Assembly (NCBI RefSeq): GCF_051020975.1
Contig: NC_135044.1
Span: forward strand, 2,916,501-2,980,500
DNA length: 64,000 bases
Source of the DNA: Osmia lignaria lignaria
Taxonomy: Eukaryota; Arthropoda; Insecta; Hymenoptera; Megachilidae
Direction: 5' to 3'
Positions 37,393-48,700 of the stretch are shown piece by piece. Numbering within the stretch: the first letter of the stretch is position 1; the number at the start of each line of letters is the position of its first letter. The translations under genes and the position numbers were made by a program. Below the pieces are notes generated by a model. It ran no database searches. It saw only the letters and a program-made list of their open reading frames with translations, and was not told the origin of the DNA.

Positions 37393-38590
37393 AGTTAGGT
37401 ACAAATCATTAAAATTGTGTTATATGATACTCCAAAGTTAGATTTATAACAGATTAGATTATCTGACGTATATCTCAATTATATTCCATTAATTATGTTT
37501 TAATTTTGATATTGTTAGATATTTAAATGAATTTACCTTTTTTAAATATTTAATTATTTTAGATCTGAGATATTAAACTAACATTAAGTAGTTTTGATAG
37601 TAATGAATATAACACATGTAACACCTGTGCATGGATAATGATGCGAGACGAAACATTATCATGCTTAGAAACGAGCATTCTAATTAGCCTCATTAACCGA
37701 TTCTAGCCACCCAGGTAGTTAATAATTAGCGATCAATAGCACGTATTGCAATCTGATGCAAAGTCTCGATGAATGGTGTTTGAGGATGTTTCATAGCTGC
37801 GAACTTTCCCGAAAATAGTAGGATGAATGTTTCAAAGGAATCGTTCATTTGAAATATTAATGAACGTAAATCAAGCAATCATTAAGCAAGCAAATATCTA
37901 GTAAATCTGAGTTTCAGTGAAAATATATTATTTTCTCGTATAATACTTGTTCCATAAAATCGCCATAAATCTAATCTTTTGTTATAAATTTAAAATCAGT
38001 TCTGCTCAATGCAAAAGTAATTCCAACCATTAGGGCAACCGTGTATTATTACGGTATGTTCCATCTACAAGTTGAATACAACCTTGTATACAATTATAAC
38101 CATGCATACACCAATAGAGGTTTTTTCACTCCCGTTATTTGACACATATTCTCCATAATTGTCCATAAAAGCGAGCCACTCAGCTCATTTCGAGTAACGT
38201 GTCTTGTTCGTGTTCACCGACACTCGTTCTCTATCCAGCTGGCTATATGCTGAATTGTTTCAAATTCACAAAACAATTACCGGTTCCCATTGGCTGCCAT
38301 ATAGGCGGTACCGTTTTCCACGGGAAAACTAGAGTTACAACGAGCACGTTGACTCCGCGTATCCCGACAATTATCCCAGAGTTAGCCCATTTTCGAGGGA
38401 CATTTAGCATTACGTATCCACCTTGTTTAACATCTGCGCGGCCACTGTTAGGACACGTGAATAGAGCAAACGAGCAAATAATAGAATTTTCCTTCTCGTC
38501 CTTATATATGTGAAATAATTTGCAAGAACGATTCTACGAGTTCGCACTGTTCCGTGTGGACTTTCATTCCTATCCGGCACCTAGCCTCAG

Positions 38591-38780
38591 CAGTCAAGAA
38601 CTCCCTCGAATTTCGGGAACACGAAGCTTTTGAACGGTTCCTCTGAGGATTCCGATCGTGGGAAACCGGACAGTCCGAATTTTCCTAGCGATCGAAGATT
38701 TAAAAGCTTGTCCGGACTTACTGATAACCGCAGACAGTCTGCATACAATGAGTCAGCGGATTCACACAACACTTATCGTG
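38591..38780 (+). other. Exon-like open block, unconfirmed
   Basis: After a pyrimidine-rich stretch ending CCTCAG (38585-38590) the plus frame is open and its product is rich in S, D, N, R and P (for example NGSSEDSDRGKPDSPNFPSD). Third positions are richer in G and C than the surrounding DNA. The frame continues to 38914, but the later part looks like intron. No convincing donor ends it, and its phase (0) does not fit the phase-1 signal-peptide exon. It could be an exon of a nested gene, a decayed exon or chance. Confidence 0.2.
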
Positions 38781-40789
38781 TTAAAATCAATCATCCGTAC
38801 ACTCCATTAAATTTAATCAAGCTTTTATTCCTGATAATAAATATCACTGTTGGAAATCGTCCAAATTGTTTGTCAAATTTAGAAAAAATTTCTTCCGGCA
38901 GAAACAATTTCTGACAAGAATGCAGGGTATAAAAATGCGACAGAAAATCGATGCTGTTATGCTTTTTCACGCGCATTAATGGAGTTCGCGAGGAAAGCAT
39001 CAAATGAGACGTGAGTTAATGGTATGAGATATGTTTTTATTTTTTATTTTTTGTGAATATAATGTTCCTCAAGATTTCTGCGACAGATACATTTTGTAAT
39101 TTCAAGGAAAATAAAATAGGTCAATAAAAATAGCCATCATGGTTATTTGATGCGATGACTAATACAAATCATCTCTAGTATTTTATAATAAGAATCATTA
39201 AAAATATCAATATTAAAGTATTATTTATAGTGCTTGTTTGAACATTCAATATTGATTTGATTCATTTGTTGTTCAATAGCATATCAAATTTCAACTTTTC
39301 TCATTTCATTAATTAATCAAATATTATCATTATATATTTATTGGTGAAGCGATGCAAAAATAAACTCTGCTGCTTACGCACAGAGTATACGTGAAACAGA
39401 AATTTTAGAACTGTTTGTCGACCGAAATACGGTAACCTCCTTCTGCGTTTATAATAGAAAATAGAATGAGGACAGATTTATCTACAACAGATGCGATCAG
39501 TGAATGCTTGTTCATCTGAAAATGAATACAGTAATTTGATTAGAGATGAAGATTGACACCTCAAATCTCTGATTACTCTTCTCCGATCCATTTATATTTT
39601 TGCCAATAACGACAATTGATTCTGGAGCGACGTGTCGAGAATCAATGACAGAACTGTAAAATTCTTTCAGTTTTCCTTTTAAATAGAACTTTCAGAGTTA
39701 CAAAATTGAATTTGTGTGCATAGTTGCTTCCGGAAATATAGTGTAGTAAATTAAAGTAAAAAAACGCGACACCTATTAAAGTAAGGTCGAATACGTCTTA
39801 GATTCTTTTTCAGAAGAGTTTAAACTCCCAGACTGGAAGTAAAAAGCTAGTTCCGAGTTTACATCGCAGAACCCTGAACGAGACTCGAGCTCTTTATCCC
39901 CATGAAACTCGCGTTTTAGTCTCCAAATTTCGTTATTTCACTTTTTACACCATATCTCCGAACTCAACTATATACATTCAGTTTAAAAATTTCTTTCGAA
40001 CGGATAAAAAGTCATGCTATTAATACTTGTTATCTAAATTTTTGTTTTTCCAAGAGAACACAATAGGAATGACAGCACCGTTCCAGTACAAGCGCGACAT
40101 TAATGGTAACGTATAGATTCGTCGTTATTTTGCGGAAGCTCATTAACCACAGATTTCAGTGGAAATGAGTTGAATAATTCGTTATAATTCCAAGAAAGCG
40201 CGAGAGAGGAAGTCCTTCGATCCATGTAAATTTCGCTTACCGCAAGTTAGGACAAAGTTCCAGTGTAAAAATAATTTCGAGAAGTTGTTAAATGCAATTT
40301 ACCGTGGCGTTTGTTTGTGAGGTGAGCTTGTTAAGAGTTCAACTACTGTATATAGTATTTTTAATAATGCTTTATTAAATAAGGGATGCTTGAAGTTACC
40401 ATTTTCATTAATTCACTGTGCTTCTACGAGAATTAATTCAATGCTTCCCTTTTGATGAAAAGGTAGGACTAGAAATAATATTAAGTTCACAAAATTTATT
40501 TGAAATTTGAGCAAACTTGATTTGGCAGAATAATTGAATAATTATAAATATGAGAAAAATGATTCTGATTGAAAATTGTGAATTTAGATAATTTTTGATA
40601 ATTAACTAATTAATCAACTCATGAATTACAAATTTTAGTTACTGTAGTAGCTAGATATTTTCACTACATTTATTACGATATTGTTGAACTTCCTGATTTT
40701 ACGATTCCTTTACCAAATATTATTTGTATCAATCAGTATGGGCAAATAATTTCTATTGATTAATAGCGTGATCGTATACATCAGTCTAG

Positions 40790-41170
40790 CAAACCGATCG
40801 GAAGGTGGAAATATCAAACAATAGAAACCGATCGTGCTAACCAATGGGTAAACCGTTTTGCGTCAATAATAACAATATTAATCGAAAGCGTACCAACAAT
40901 ATGTTACCGGTATTGTTGATAATAATAACTAGCCCGCTGATCTTGCGGCTATGAACGCGGTTCGATCATAGAATCCGTGATTAATGGAAAAGCCGATAAA
41001 CGATCCCGTTGCGACTGTGCATCGTTAAAAGGTGCCTGTAATTCCTGCAGCCGAGCTACTGTACACCATCACTTGTCGGATTAATCCGCAATTTATCTAG
41101 ATGCTAGCACCGTTTAGCGATATCGAAGCCGCGAAGTTACAGCCCGGCAATAATAATGATCCTGTTAATC
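40790..41170. other. High-complexity non-coding island
   Basis: CpG-containing, low-repetition sequence inside AT-rich intron. It includes CGGATTAATCCG at 41077-41088, a perfect 12-bp palindrome made of two inverted GGATTA cores of the kind bound by K50 homeodomains (Otx/Bicoid type). There is no long frame. An intronic enhancer is plausible. Confidence 0.25.
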
Positions 41171-41984
41171 TTTGACTTTCCACGAGGTCGATAAAACTTT
41201 CAATAGATTTGCCTTTTCCCAAGTCAGATACCGGTAAAACTTGAGCCAGATTTAAAATCGAAAAGTCGCCAAATAGTTAAATTTATTTATGGCTTAATAC
41301 GGTCGTGAAATCAAACGAATCAATAACAGAATTTTATTTGAAGTATAATGCAAAATTAAAAGTTCGGAAGTTGAAATGTATTTTCTACTGATTAGATTGC
41401 TTCACATTCAGAAAATGAACCTATTTTTATTCCACGGTAAAAATAAGTAATTATATTTTCCATTTCTTTTTTTACCAAATGTCATTATCGTGATTAAAAC
41501 ACGCAAATATTAAGTAGGATAAAGGCGGCTACTCCAGAAAATCACATAGAAAACAATCCCTTTTTTACCTTTATCCTCAGTTTTTATGAATATACCTTAT
41601 TAATTAAAAACCTGCATAAAAAAGAGACTCGTAGGTTAATGAAATTTTTCGACGCGTATATGTGCTTTTTTAATTTGACGGATACACTGAAAATGAAATA
41701 TCATTTTAACAATGGAAAAGATTCGGAGCTTTAGAAATGTCGACAGAAACTTTCAAAGAACTTGTTTTGCACTGATGAAATGGAATGAAAATTTTAAGAA
41801 GTACCCGAGAAAGCAGTCGTTGAGAACTTACATTGTAATCTAGTAATTGAAAGGAAATTCTAATGAGCAGAATTATAATATTATATTAATCTGGTAAGAT
41901 AGCAACTGGAACGTTCAAATTGAAAAATAAATTTTCATTTACAATATCAAAAAATAGTAAATGAAATCTTTTTTCGCCATAACA

Positions 41985-42085
41985 ATTTTAGGAATAAATT
42001 TCAATTTTTGAACCACGTTTATCAACCAAAGAGGTCCTTGAAAGTTTGATACCCCTAAGTCTCAGGAATCTCTATTCGCTCCTGC
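41985..42085 (+). mobile_element. hAT-like family, interior fragment
   Basis: GGAATAAATTTCAATTTTTG, AACCACGTTTATCAACCAAAG, then GGTCCTTGAAAGTTTGATA and CCCC match the interior of the copies at 9842 and 45556. Both termini are lost or unrecognisable. Confidence 0.4.
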
Positions 42086-43522
42086 ATAAGGTGACAAATC
42101 TAACGAACGAGTGTCATAAACTGTCCCATTCAAAACTGCGGATAACTACGTGCAAATAACAACAGGACCATTAAAGCAATAAATACAAATAAAAAACGAT
42201 ATCGTACAATAAAACTCGATTCAATATGATTTTCAATTTGTCAAACTTAATCGAAAACATAAGAGGGATGTGTTTCATACTAGAATTGAACAATGGGTGG
42301 CAAATGTGTCGAAAAAAAAAGAATTTCTGCTTTAAATCACTTCTCGGAAGTTGATTCATCGAAGCGGGTTTGATTTAAATTTTCTCTCTCGGTGGTTGTT
42401 GGAACGAAATAGTTTGACGTAGTCGAAGAATAGATGCACAAAAAAGAAAGGGGACAGAATACATCGTTTGATGCACTGTTGAATACATGTCAGTTACTTG
42501 ATCCTTTTCTTTGTGCGCTCGCTTTTGTTTCACGCCTACGTTTTCCATGTTTGTTTTTCGAGCACAATAATGCATCGATGGTACTTTTTATTCTTCTCTG
42601 TTTTTTGTCAGTGTGTTCGTTTGTCGTTCAATTTGATCGTCACATTAAAAGTCTTTTGTCACCGTCGAAACGAGTTTAATTGAAGCGTTTGAAGTAAAAG
42701 TTCCTATGTTTCACGTACGATTAATTATTTAAAACTTAGCATGAAAGATGTGAAACCATTTATAGCTGGAGCAGAGATTCGTAATTTTGCATGTATACTT
42801 TTTCATTCAAAAGGAATCACAAATGTGTTGCCAGGCACTTTTAAGAACGTTGCAGGTTTTGAAACTCTTTAATTTCATACCTCTTTTTCGATAATTTCGT
42901 AACTCTGTTTCATCTTTCTCTTAGTAGAGAAATTCCCATTTTCAAAACTAGCTTTGGTGAAAATTAGTTTCGTTCGTCTAGTTTAATGGAATTTTTCGTT
43001 CTCTGATTTGGACAGTAGGGAGTAGAGATATTTTTGGAAAATGGCTGTGAAGATCTCAAATTTTAAATTTATTAAAACGCTTGGGAAATATTTTCACAAG
43101 ATTACTTCAAAAGCATGCATCTTTGTTTTTCTAACAAAGTTTGCTTTTAACTAGAAAAAGATTTATTAAGTTTGATCTAGTTTCAGGCGTAATGTGAAAC
43201 TGTAGTCGTTCGTTGTTGAATGGTAACTGGGTACTGCGGACGACTATAATTTTTCTAATAGAATGCGTTCACATTTTAAAATTGCAAGCATGGAATGAAT
43301 AATTTCGTATGACAATTATTATAGAAGCAAAAGCACCTGCACTGAAAAATTAGAACGTGTTGAGAACGTATCGTTTATAGCAAAAACAATTATAGCGAAA
43401 GGATTAAGCGTCTCTAACTTCTCAAAACATTTCTAATGACATTTCTATTTTCTAGAGAAAAAGTAATATCTGTTTCGTGGCCGTGAGTCCGCAGATGCAA
43501 CTAAGAGCCGTACAGACCAATA
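42086..43522 (+). other. Intron sequence, nothing recognised
   Basis: AT-rich, with pyrimidine-rich plus-strand segments at 42480-42660. Overlapping frames at 42375-42683 have no recognised domain. Confidence 0.35.
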
Positions 43523-43666
43523 TATATCGCTTTTCTATCTTCTGAACGTTATACTTGTACAATAAAAATCTTGAGGGAAAATCAGGATTCGTTGTATATC
43601 GCTTTTCTATCCTACGGACGTGATGTCTGTACAATGAAAATCTTGAGGAAAAATCAGGGTTCGTTG
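43523..43666. repeat. 72-bp minisatellite, two units
   Basis: Units 43523-43594 and 43595-43666 are exactly 72 bp each and differ at 11 positions (about 85% identical). Because 72 is a multiple of three, the minus strand carries a 24-residue repeat (NPDF.SRF.LY...V..IEKRY) inside a 78-codon frame (43452-43688). Nine of the 24 residues differ between the units, so the changes are mostly amino-acid altering. That argues against protein-level constraint and for a non-coding tandem duplication. Confidence 0.8.
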
Positions 43667-45555
43667 GTTCGGTCGGTCGGTGGCCCATTTCTTCGAAAAT
43701 AGATCACCCGGTTTCGATACTCCTCGGTATTACTTATCGTTTCATTTTCTCGAAACGACGCTACTTCGAGATATTTTTCTATCTTCCCAGTAGCCGCTCA
43801 GTAGTCTTGATTAATGTTTCTGACGCGTTTGTGTTGAAATTTGAAGATAGAATGCGTTATTGCCGGATAATGTATCCTCTTTTTCGTTGTGCAATCTACT
43901 ATTTACCCAATTTTAAAAATTCTCAAAATCATGTTGTAATTATTTCACTTTTTATATCTCAGAAATTTCTAAAAAATTATCAATTGTTTGCAGGCTTATT
44001 CTTAAGATAAATAAGATTTCAGAATATGCCTGAAATTTAAATACAAATTGAACCCTGATAAATTGTTACCTTTTTAGAAATAAATCATTTATAGCACGTT
44101 AAATGTAGAATATCGTAAAATACTATATATTCAAAAATTTTAATTATGCACTGACTAAATAAAAACTTGAATAAAAATATAATTAGAATTTTAATCGTAT
44201 TATAAATATGGCTTATTATTTCGTTATACTGATGACAGGGGTCGAAGTGGAATTGAGAGAAAAAATACCAAATACCAATCTACCGGGGCTTACCTTTAAA
44301 CGTCGAACTTCGTGCATTTAAATTAGCAGATTAATCTCCTGCGACGGAAATTAATTATTCCTCGTTTGTGTGATAGCCCAGCTTGCTTGATGTCGATTAA
44401 TAACAGGGTTGTTTGATTGGACGAAAGAAAAAGTAGATCATGACGAATGTTTCATCTAATTAGAAAGTCATTTAAAAAGTCGTAAGATAATTATTATCAG
44501 TATAATTTTTTAATTCCCAATTTTTAACACCTGGACGAACACACATTTGGTGGAACGTTCAACTTATTCAATATAAAAGTTTCTTTTACGTCTAACAGGA
44601 AATGACTAAAATTATATTGCACCTATCAATTTACCTATATTGCAAAATTAATTTTCAACAGAATATACGGAAATAAGGAAGAGAATAATGAAGTTAAAAG
44701 GTAAACGTCAAAATCACGAATACGTGATCTGAATTTGATGAAGTAGCTTGACGTTTTCCTTGTTTTAAAATAAAACATTGAATTTTAATTAACGATCGTT
44801 CCTTTCAAATCCCAGTTCTGCACAATTAATCATATTCTATCTGGTTTATTTCCATTATACTTGAAAACAATCCACTATAGCGAGTACAATCGAAGAACAA
44901 ACGCGTTAATCAGAGCGTATTCTTCTGATTGCAGCAAGGTGAGAGTAATTTTATTAGCTTCTGAATCGTTGTTTAAATGCTATTATACTTTGTCAGGTAG
45001 CGTTCAATTAAGTTTGATTATTTCAACTGTCTGCTTTCCACCCCGTCTCTCTGAATAACGTTTCACTCTCAATATGACATTATTTTGTTTCGTTATGAAT
45101 CACAGGCAGAAAAATAAAACGTTTCGAATCCTCTTTGTTAGATGAAAGAATGCGAACAATTGCGAATAATCGTAGCCACTTTGCATCAAACAACGTAACC
45201 GAGAGTTGGCCTCTTTTGTGTTGCGAATACGATCGTAATTAACGTCACTTAACACGGTTTCCACGTTACGTAATTTTTTATTGTACCAATGAAATTGAGT
45301 TGGCCGATTCAATATCGAATGAAAACTTTTGTTCTTTTTGTTTCCCTCCCTTAATCACAATATTTAAGCAATCTCTATTATTTCTACAACGCTGAGAGCC
45401 TTTGAATTTTCTACGTTTCTGTACCATTCATTTGTTTGTTTTTCCAAGCTACTTTTAATTAGAGGTATTTGTTACTGTATCACTTTACGTGTTCAAAACA
45501 ATGTACCAGCAGTATGCAAGGGTGAAATTCATGGAAAGAATTCTTTAGTTTCCAG
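43667..45555 (+). other. Intron sequence, nothing recognised
   Basis: AT-rich spacer. TTTGTCAG/GTAGCG at 44998 is a weak ratchet-like word with a poor donor. No exon or repeat is supported. Confidence 0.35.
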
Positions 45556-45709
45556 CAGTGCCGGATCGAGAGGAGGTCTAGGGGTGGTTTTATTCTTGAG
45601 CTCCACTTGGAAGGGGGCCTCATGGAATGTAAATTTTTCCATCAAGTTTATCAAGGGGTTCTTAAAGGTTTGATAACCTGGGGACCCCACAAATGTAAAT
45701 CCGATCCTG
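45556..45709 (+). mobile_element. hAT-like non-autonomous element with 8-bp target duplication
   Basis: Inverted ends: CAGTGCCGGATC on the left, and CAGGATCGGATT as the reverse complement of the right end. Flanking 8-mers GTTTCCAG (45548-45555) and GTTTTCAG (45710-45717) match at 7 of 8 positions, the duplication length typical of hAT transposons. The interior has GAGGTCTAGGGG and a TTTATCAAGGGGTTCTTAAAGG block, as in the copies at 9842 and 41985. At 154 bp it is far too short to encode a transposase. Confidence 0.65.
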
Positions 45710-48700
45710 GTTTTCAGTTAACTGATATTGAATATGAACTGATATTTGAAAATAGAAGTGTCATTACAGGAATTTTCGTACTTTGCAGTGTATTGTAAAC
45801 TTAAATATTAACGTTACAAAACGTCAAAAAAACGGAAATATATTCTTTATATTTGTACAGCTCTACTGATTGAAATCAGCTACAGTGAATTTATTTCCGA
45901 AATTGATAAAACTAATGACCTCTAAAGCTGTCAATTCACCTGAAATTGACAGTTAACTGACAACCTATTGCGAGCTGATTTAAATCGAAATTTATGGGTA
46001 TAATTATAACTCTAACCCAGCATTCTATTATTAGCGAACGTTGATTTCATTTCTACATACAGACGATGACGAAGCAGCTGGATAGATTTTAGAACGATGA
46101 AGTCAACCAGGTTACGAATTTTACCTAAATTTATTATTGCTTCTGAGACTTTTTAACTCTGTTGCCGAAAGCTATTTTCCTAGAAAATTAACAACCATCT
46201 ACCATGACCCATATATGACTGTGAAAAATATATGATTACTGAAGAAAAATGTCTAACAGCATAAACCGATCATTTTGAAGCCTTTGACTACACTGTCAGT
46301 GCTTCAGAAAAATGATTAACTTGAAGATTTACAAAATCCCCGCCATATGACGTCGTTCTTATTCCTTCAAATTAAATTCATTCTTAAGAGAATTTACTTC
46401 AAAGAAGTTATTGAGACGAAGAAAGAACTCGAGCAGTGCTTTGATCAGTAACAAATTTGAACGCAGTGATGTGTAAATGTAGAAGCGAAGAATATCGGGG
46501 ATAGAAATGAATTAAAATATAGATTCCTTTGTTAAAACTAAATTACGATATGAGTCATCACTGATTCTACATACAATAGTTGAGACCATCCACTTGAATG
46601 CAGAAATCACTTAAAATTCTCAGGGTTCCAACATTCTCGTCAAATTTGAAATCAGCTCGAAACCTCCGTGGAACAATCGCCCTCCACGAATGTTCCGTCT
46701 GTTTGTATGCCGAAGAAAGTTGAGAAATAGTGAAGCGTCTGTGATAAGGGAGCACGTTTCGAACCAATCCGCCATATCCTATAAGACGCTTTCCACGCGA
46801 ACGACCTTCTTCAGCTTCGTTGAGAGAATTTTTATAGTGGATCGCTCGTAACCCATTTACAACCGTCGATGGAAGCCGAATGTTTCTATAAACGAAGCAG
46901 GGAAGAAATGAACGGATTGAATTACTCGAAGAAGCTTCCATTGTCAGTTAACGTTGCTAGGAATCCACGTGTTGTTTCGTTGCTTTAATTAAATCGCCTC
47001 TTTGACACGTTATCGTGAAAGGAATATCAGATATCCGATGACATTCGAACGTGACTTCTCTTTCTAAATTAAACGGGGTTTTTTCTTTGAAATCAGATGC
47101 AACATTTAAAATTTATGACACTACCAATATTAAATGAGACGATAATGCAGATGATTAGTCAAGTTAGCTATTTCTTCCCTTATTTAGGGAAGATCGCAGC
47201 AGCTACTTCATCTCCTGCATACGCAACGACGTTCCATATTTAGTACGATGAACTGGATCGTACTAACGCGACCTTATGATGGCCATTAGCTGCGATAAAG
47301 TATGAATATAATTCCCCCTACGTATTTGACATTGACACAATACGAACCGCTCTGGGTCCGGACCTTGTGTCACTCTCTGATCCGCTCCATTAGTTAATTC
47401 GTTTAAGCCACTTAAAACGCTCGGAGATGTTACAGGATTTGCCCGTGGTGTCGTTTTCTCACGCCAAAATTCAATGGACAAGCGTGTCTAATGGGCCTAA
47501 TTACACGGTTGTCCTCTTTGTATCCACGAGTTGGTGCAGAATTGTTGGCAAACGGTGTACTGCACCAGGATTAGTCCTTCAACAGAGTGGTGCAGTGTTA
47601 GAGGGAACTTACTACGAAACAACGGATAAACTAGACAATTGTTATCCGCAAACATAGCTTCAATTTTCTTTACAATTTATGGATAAAATATTAAGAGAAT
47701 ATTGCTTAGATCATCGAAAATTCCATAACTCCGTGTTTTGTCCTCGGAATGTAATTTTAACATGTAAATAATTTTAGCAGTGAGTGAATTGAAAATTTTT
47801 ATTCGAAAAACAAGCCAACACTCCCTTTTCACCTTTCATCAAGAAGCAGCGACGTGTACGAAATTTCAACTGAAAATCCATTGAAAGCATTGACAGAGAA
47901 TTCAAAGAAAATCCATTTCGTATTGGCACGCACATGGACCTTTATTGGCAATTGTAGAGAACACCTCGACTGGAATCACGATAACTTCTCGCATAATAGC
48001 CGCCTCAGTTTCGACAACATCACGGTAACAGTATTAGCCGGTCGGCTATAATTTAAACTAGTGAAACGAAACAGTCTGGGACGGGGAAAATTTGTATGGC
48101 TTCGGGCGAACGATACAACACCCGTCTCTCCTTTCTTCATCAAGAATTATTCTTGGATGCTTGTATTGTGAGACGACGTATTGTTCCGCGACAGGACAAC
48201 GAATGGAACACGTTCTTCGCATTTGCGAACCGCTGTGCAAGACAAAAATGATAGCGCATCTTCGAAGCGCTTGCTGGAGTACCAGAAGGACAGTTATTGT
48301 TCGGTCGTGGATATTTACACGAGCAGAGATATTCGGGACAATTGCATAAAATTGTGTCGGACGGATACGATTGTATACAATGATACAATTGTGTAAATGA
48401 AAAACCGTGATGGCTGTCATTTTTGCTATTAAGGCAGATGCGCCTTTCAACATTTCGGCTAACTGTCATGCGTTCGTGTTTTTCACTTGCAACTTACGTT
48501 AATGTCCCATAATTAACTGTTTAATTCGAAATAAAAATTAAACAACATTTAATCGCAAAGAAAATGATTTCATACGAATCATCGAGCCACGAAATAATTC
48601 AGTGGCAACGTAATATCGTTGGCTAACCGTCGTTTCCCTTCAGCATCGCGGTTATTCCACTATTTGTCTTGATGACGTACCTCTTTTTCGCCAGAGGGCT

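Larger units (their letters stand above)
36736..41984 (+). other. Intron sequence with repeat copy D and a possible exon-like island
   Basis: Contains repeat copy D, the exon-like frame near 38585-38780, and a high-complexity island at 40790-41170. No exon is confirmed. A GCAG/GTGGGT word at 36924 is a weak further ratchet-like match. Confidence 0.35.

Noticed and set aside
38199..38513. Phase-1 compatible frame after an acceptor-like CCAG near 38239
   Set aside because: It would join in frame to the signal-peptide exon, but the product shows no Ig or other domain, and no polyadenylation signal follows its stop. Too weak to call.
46567..46941. 124-codon minus-strand frame with an ATG
   Set aside because: A rough estimate gives about one such frame by chance in this window. 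No domain, no splice partners, no codon signature.
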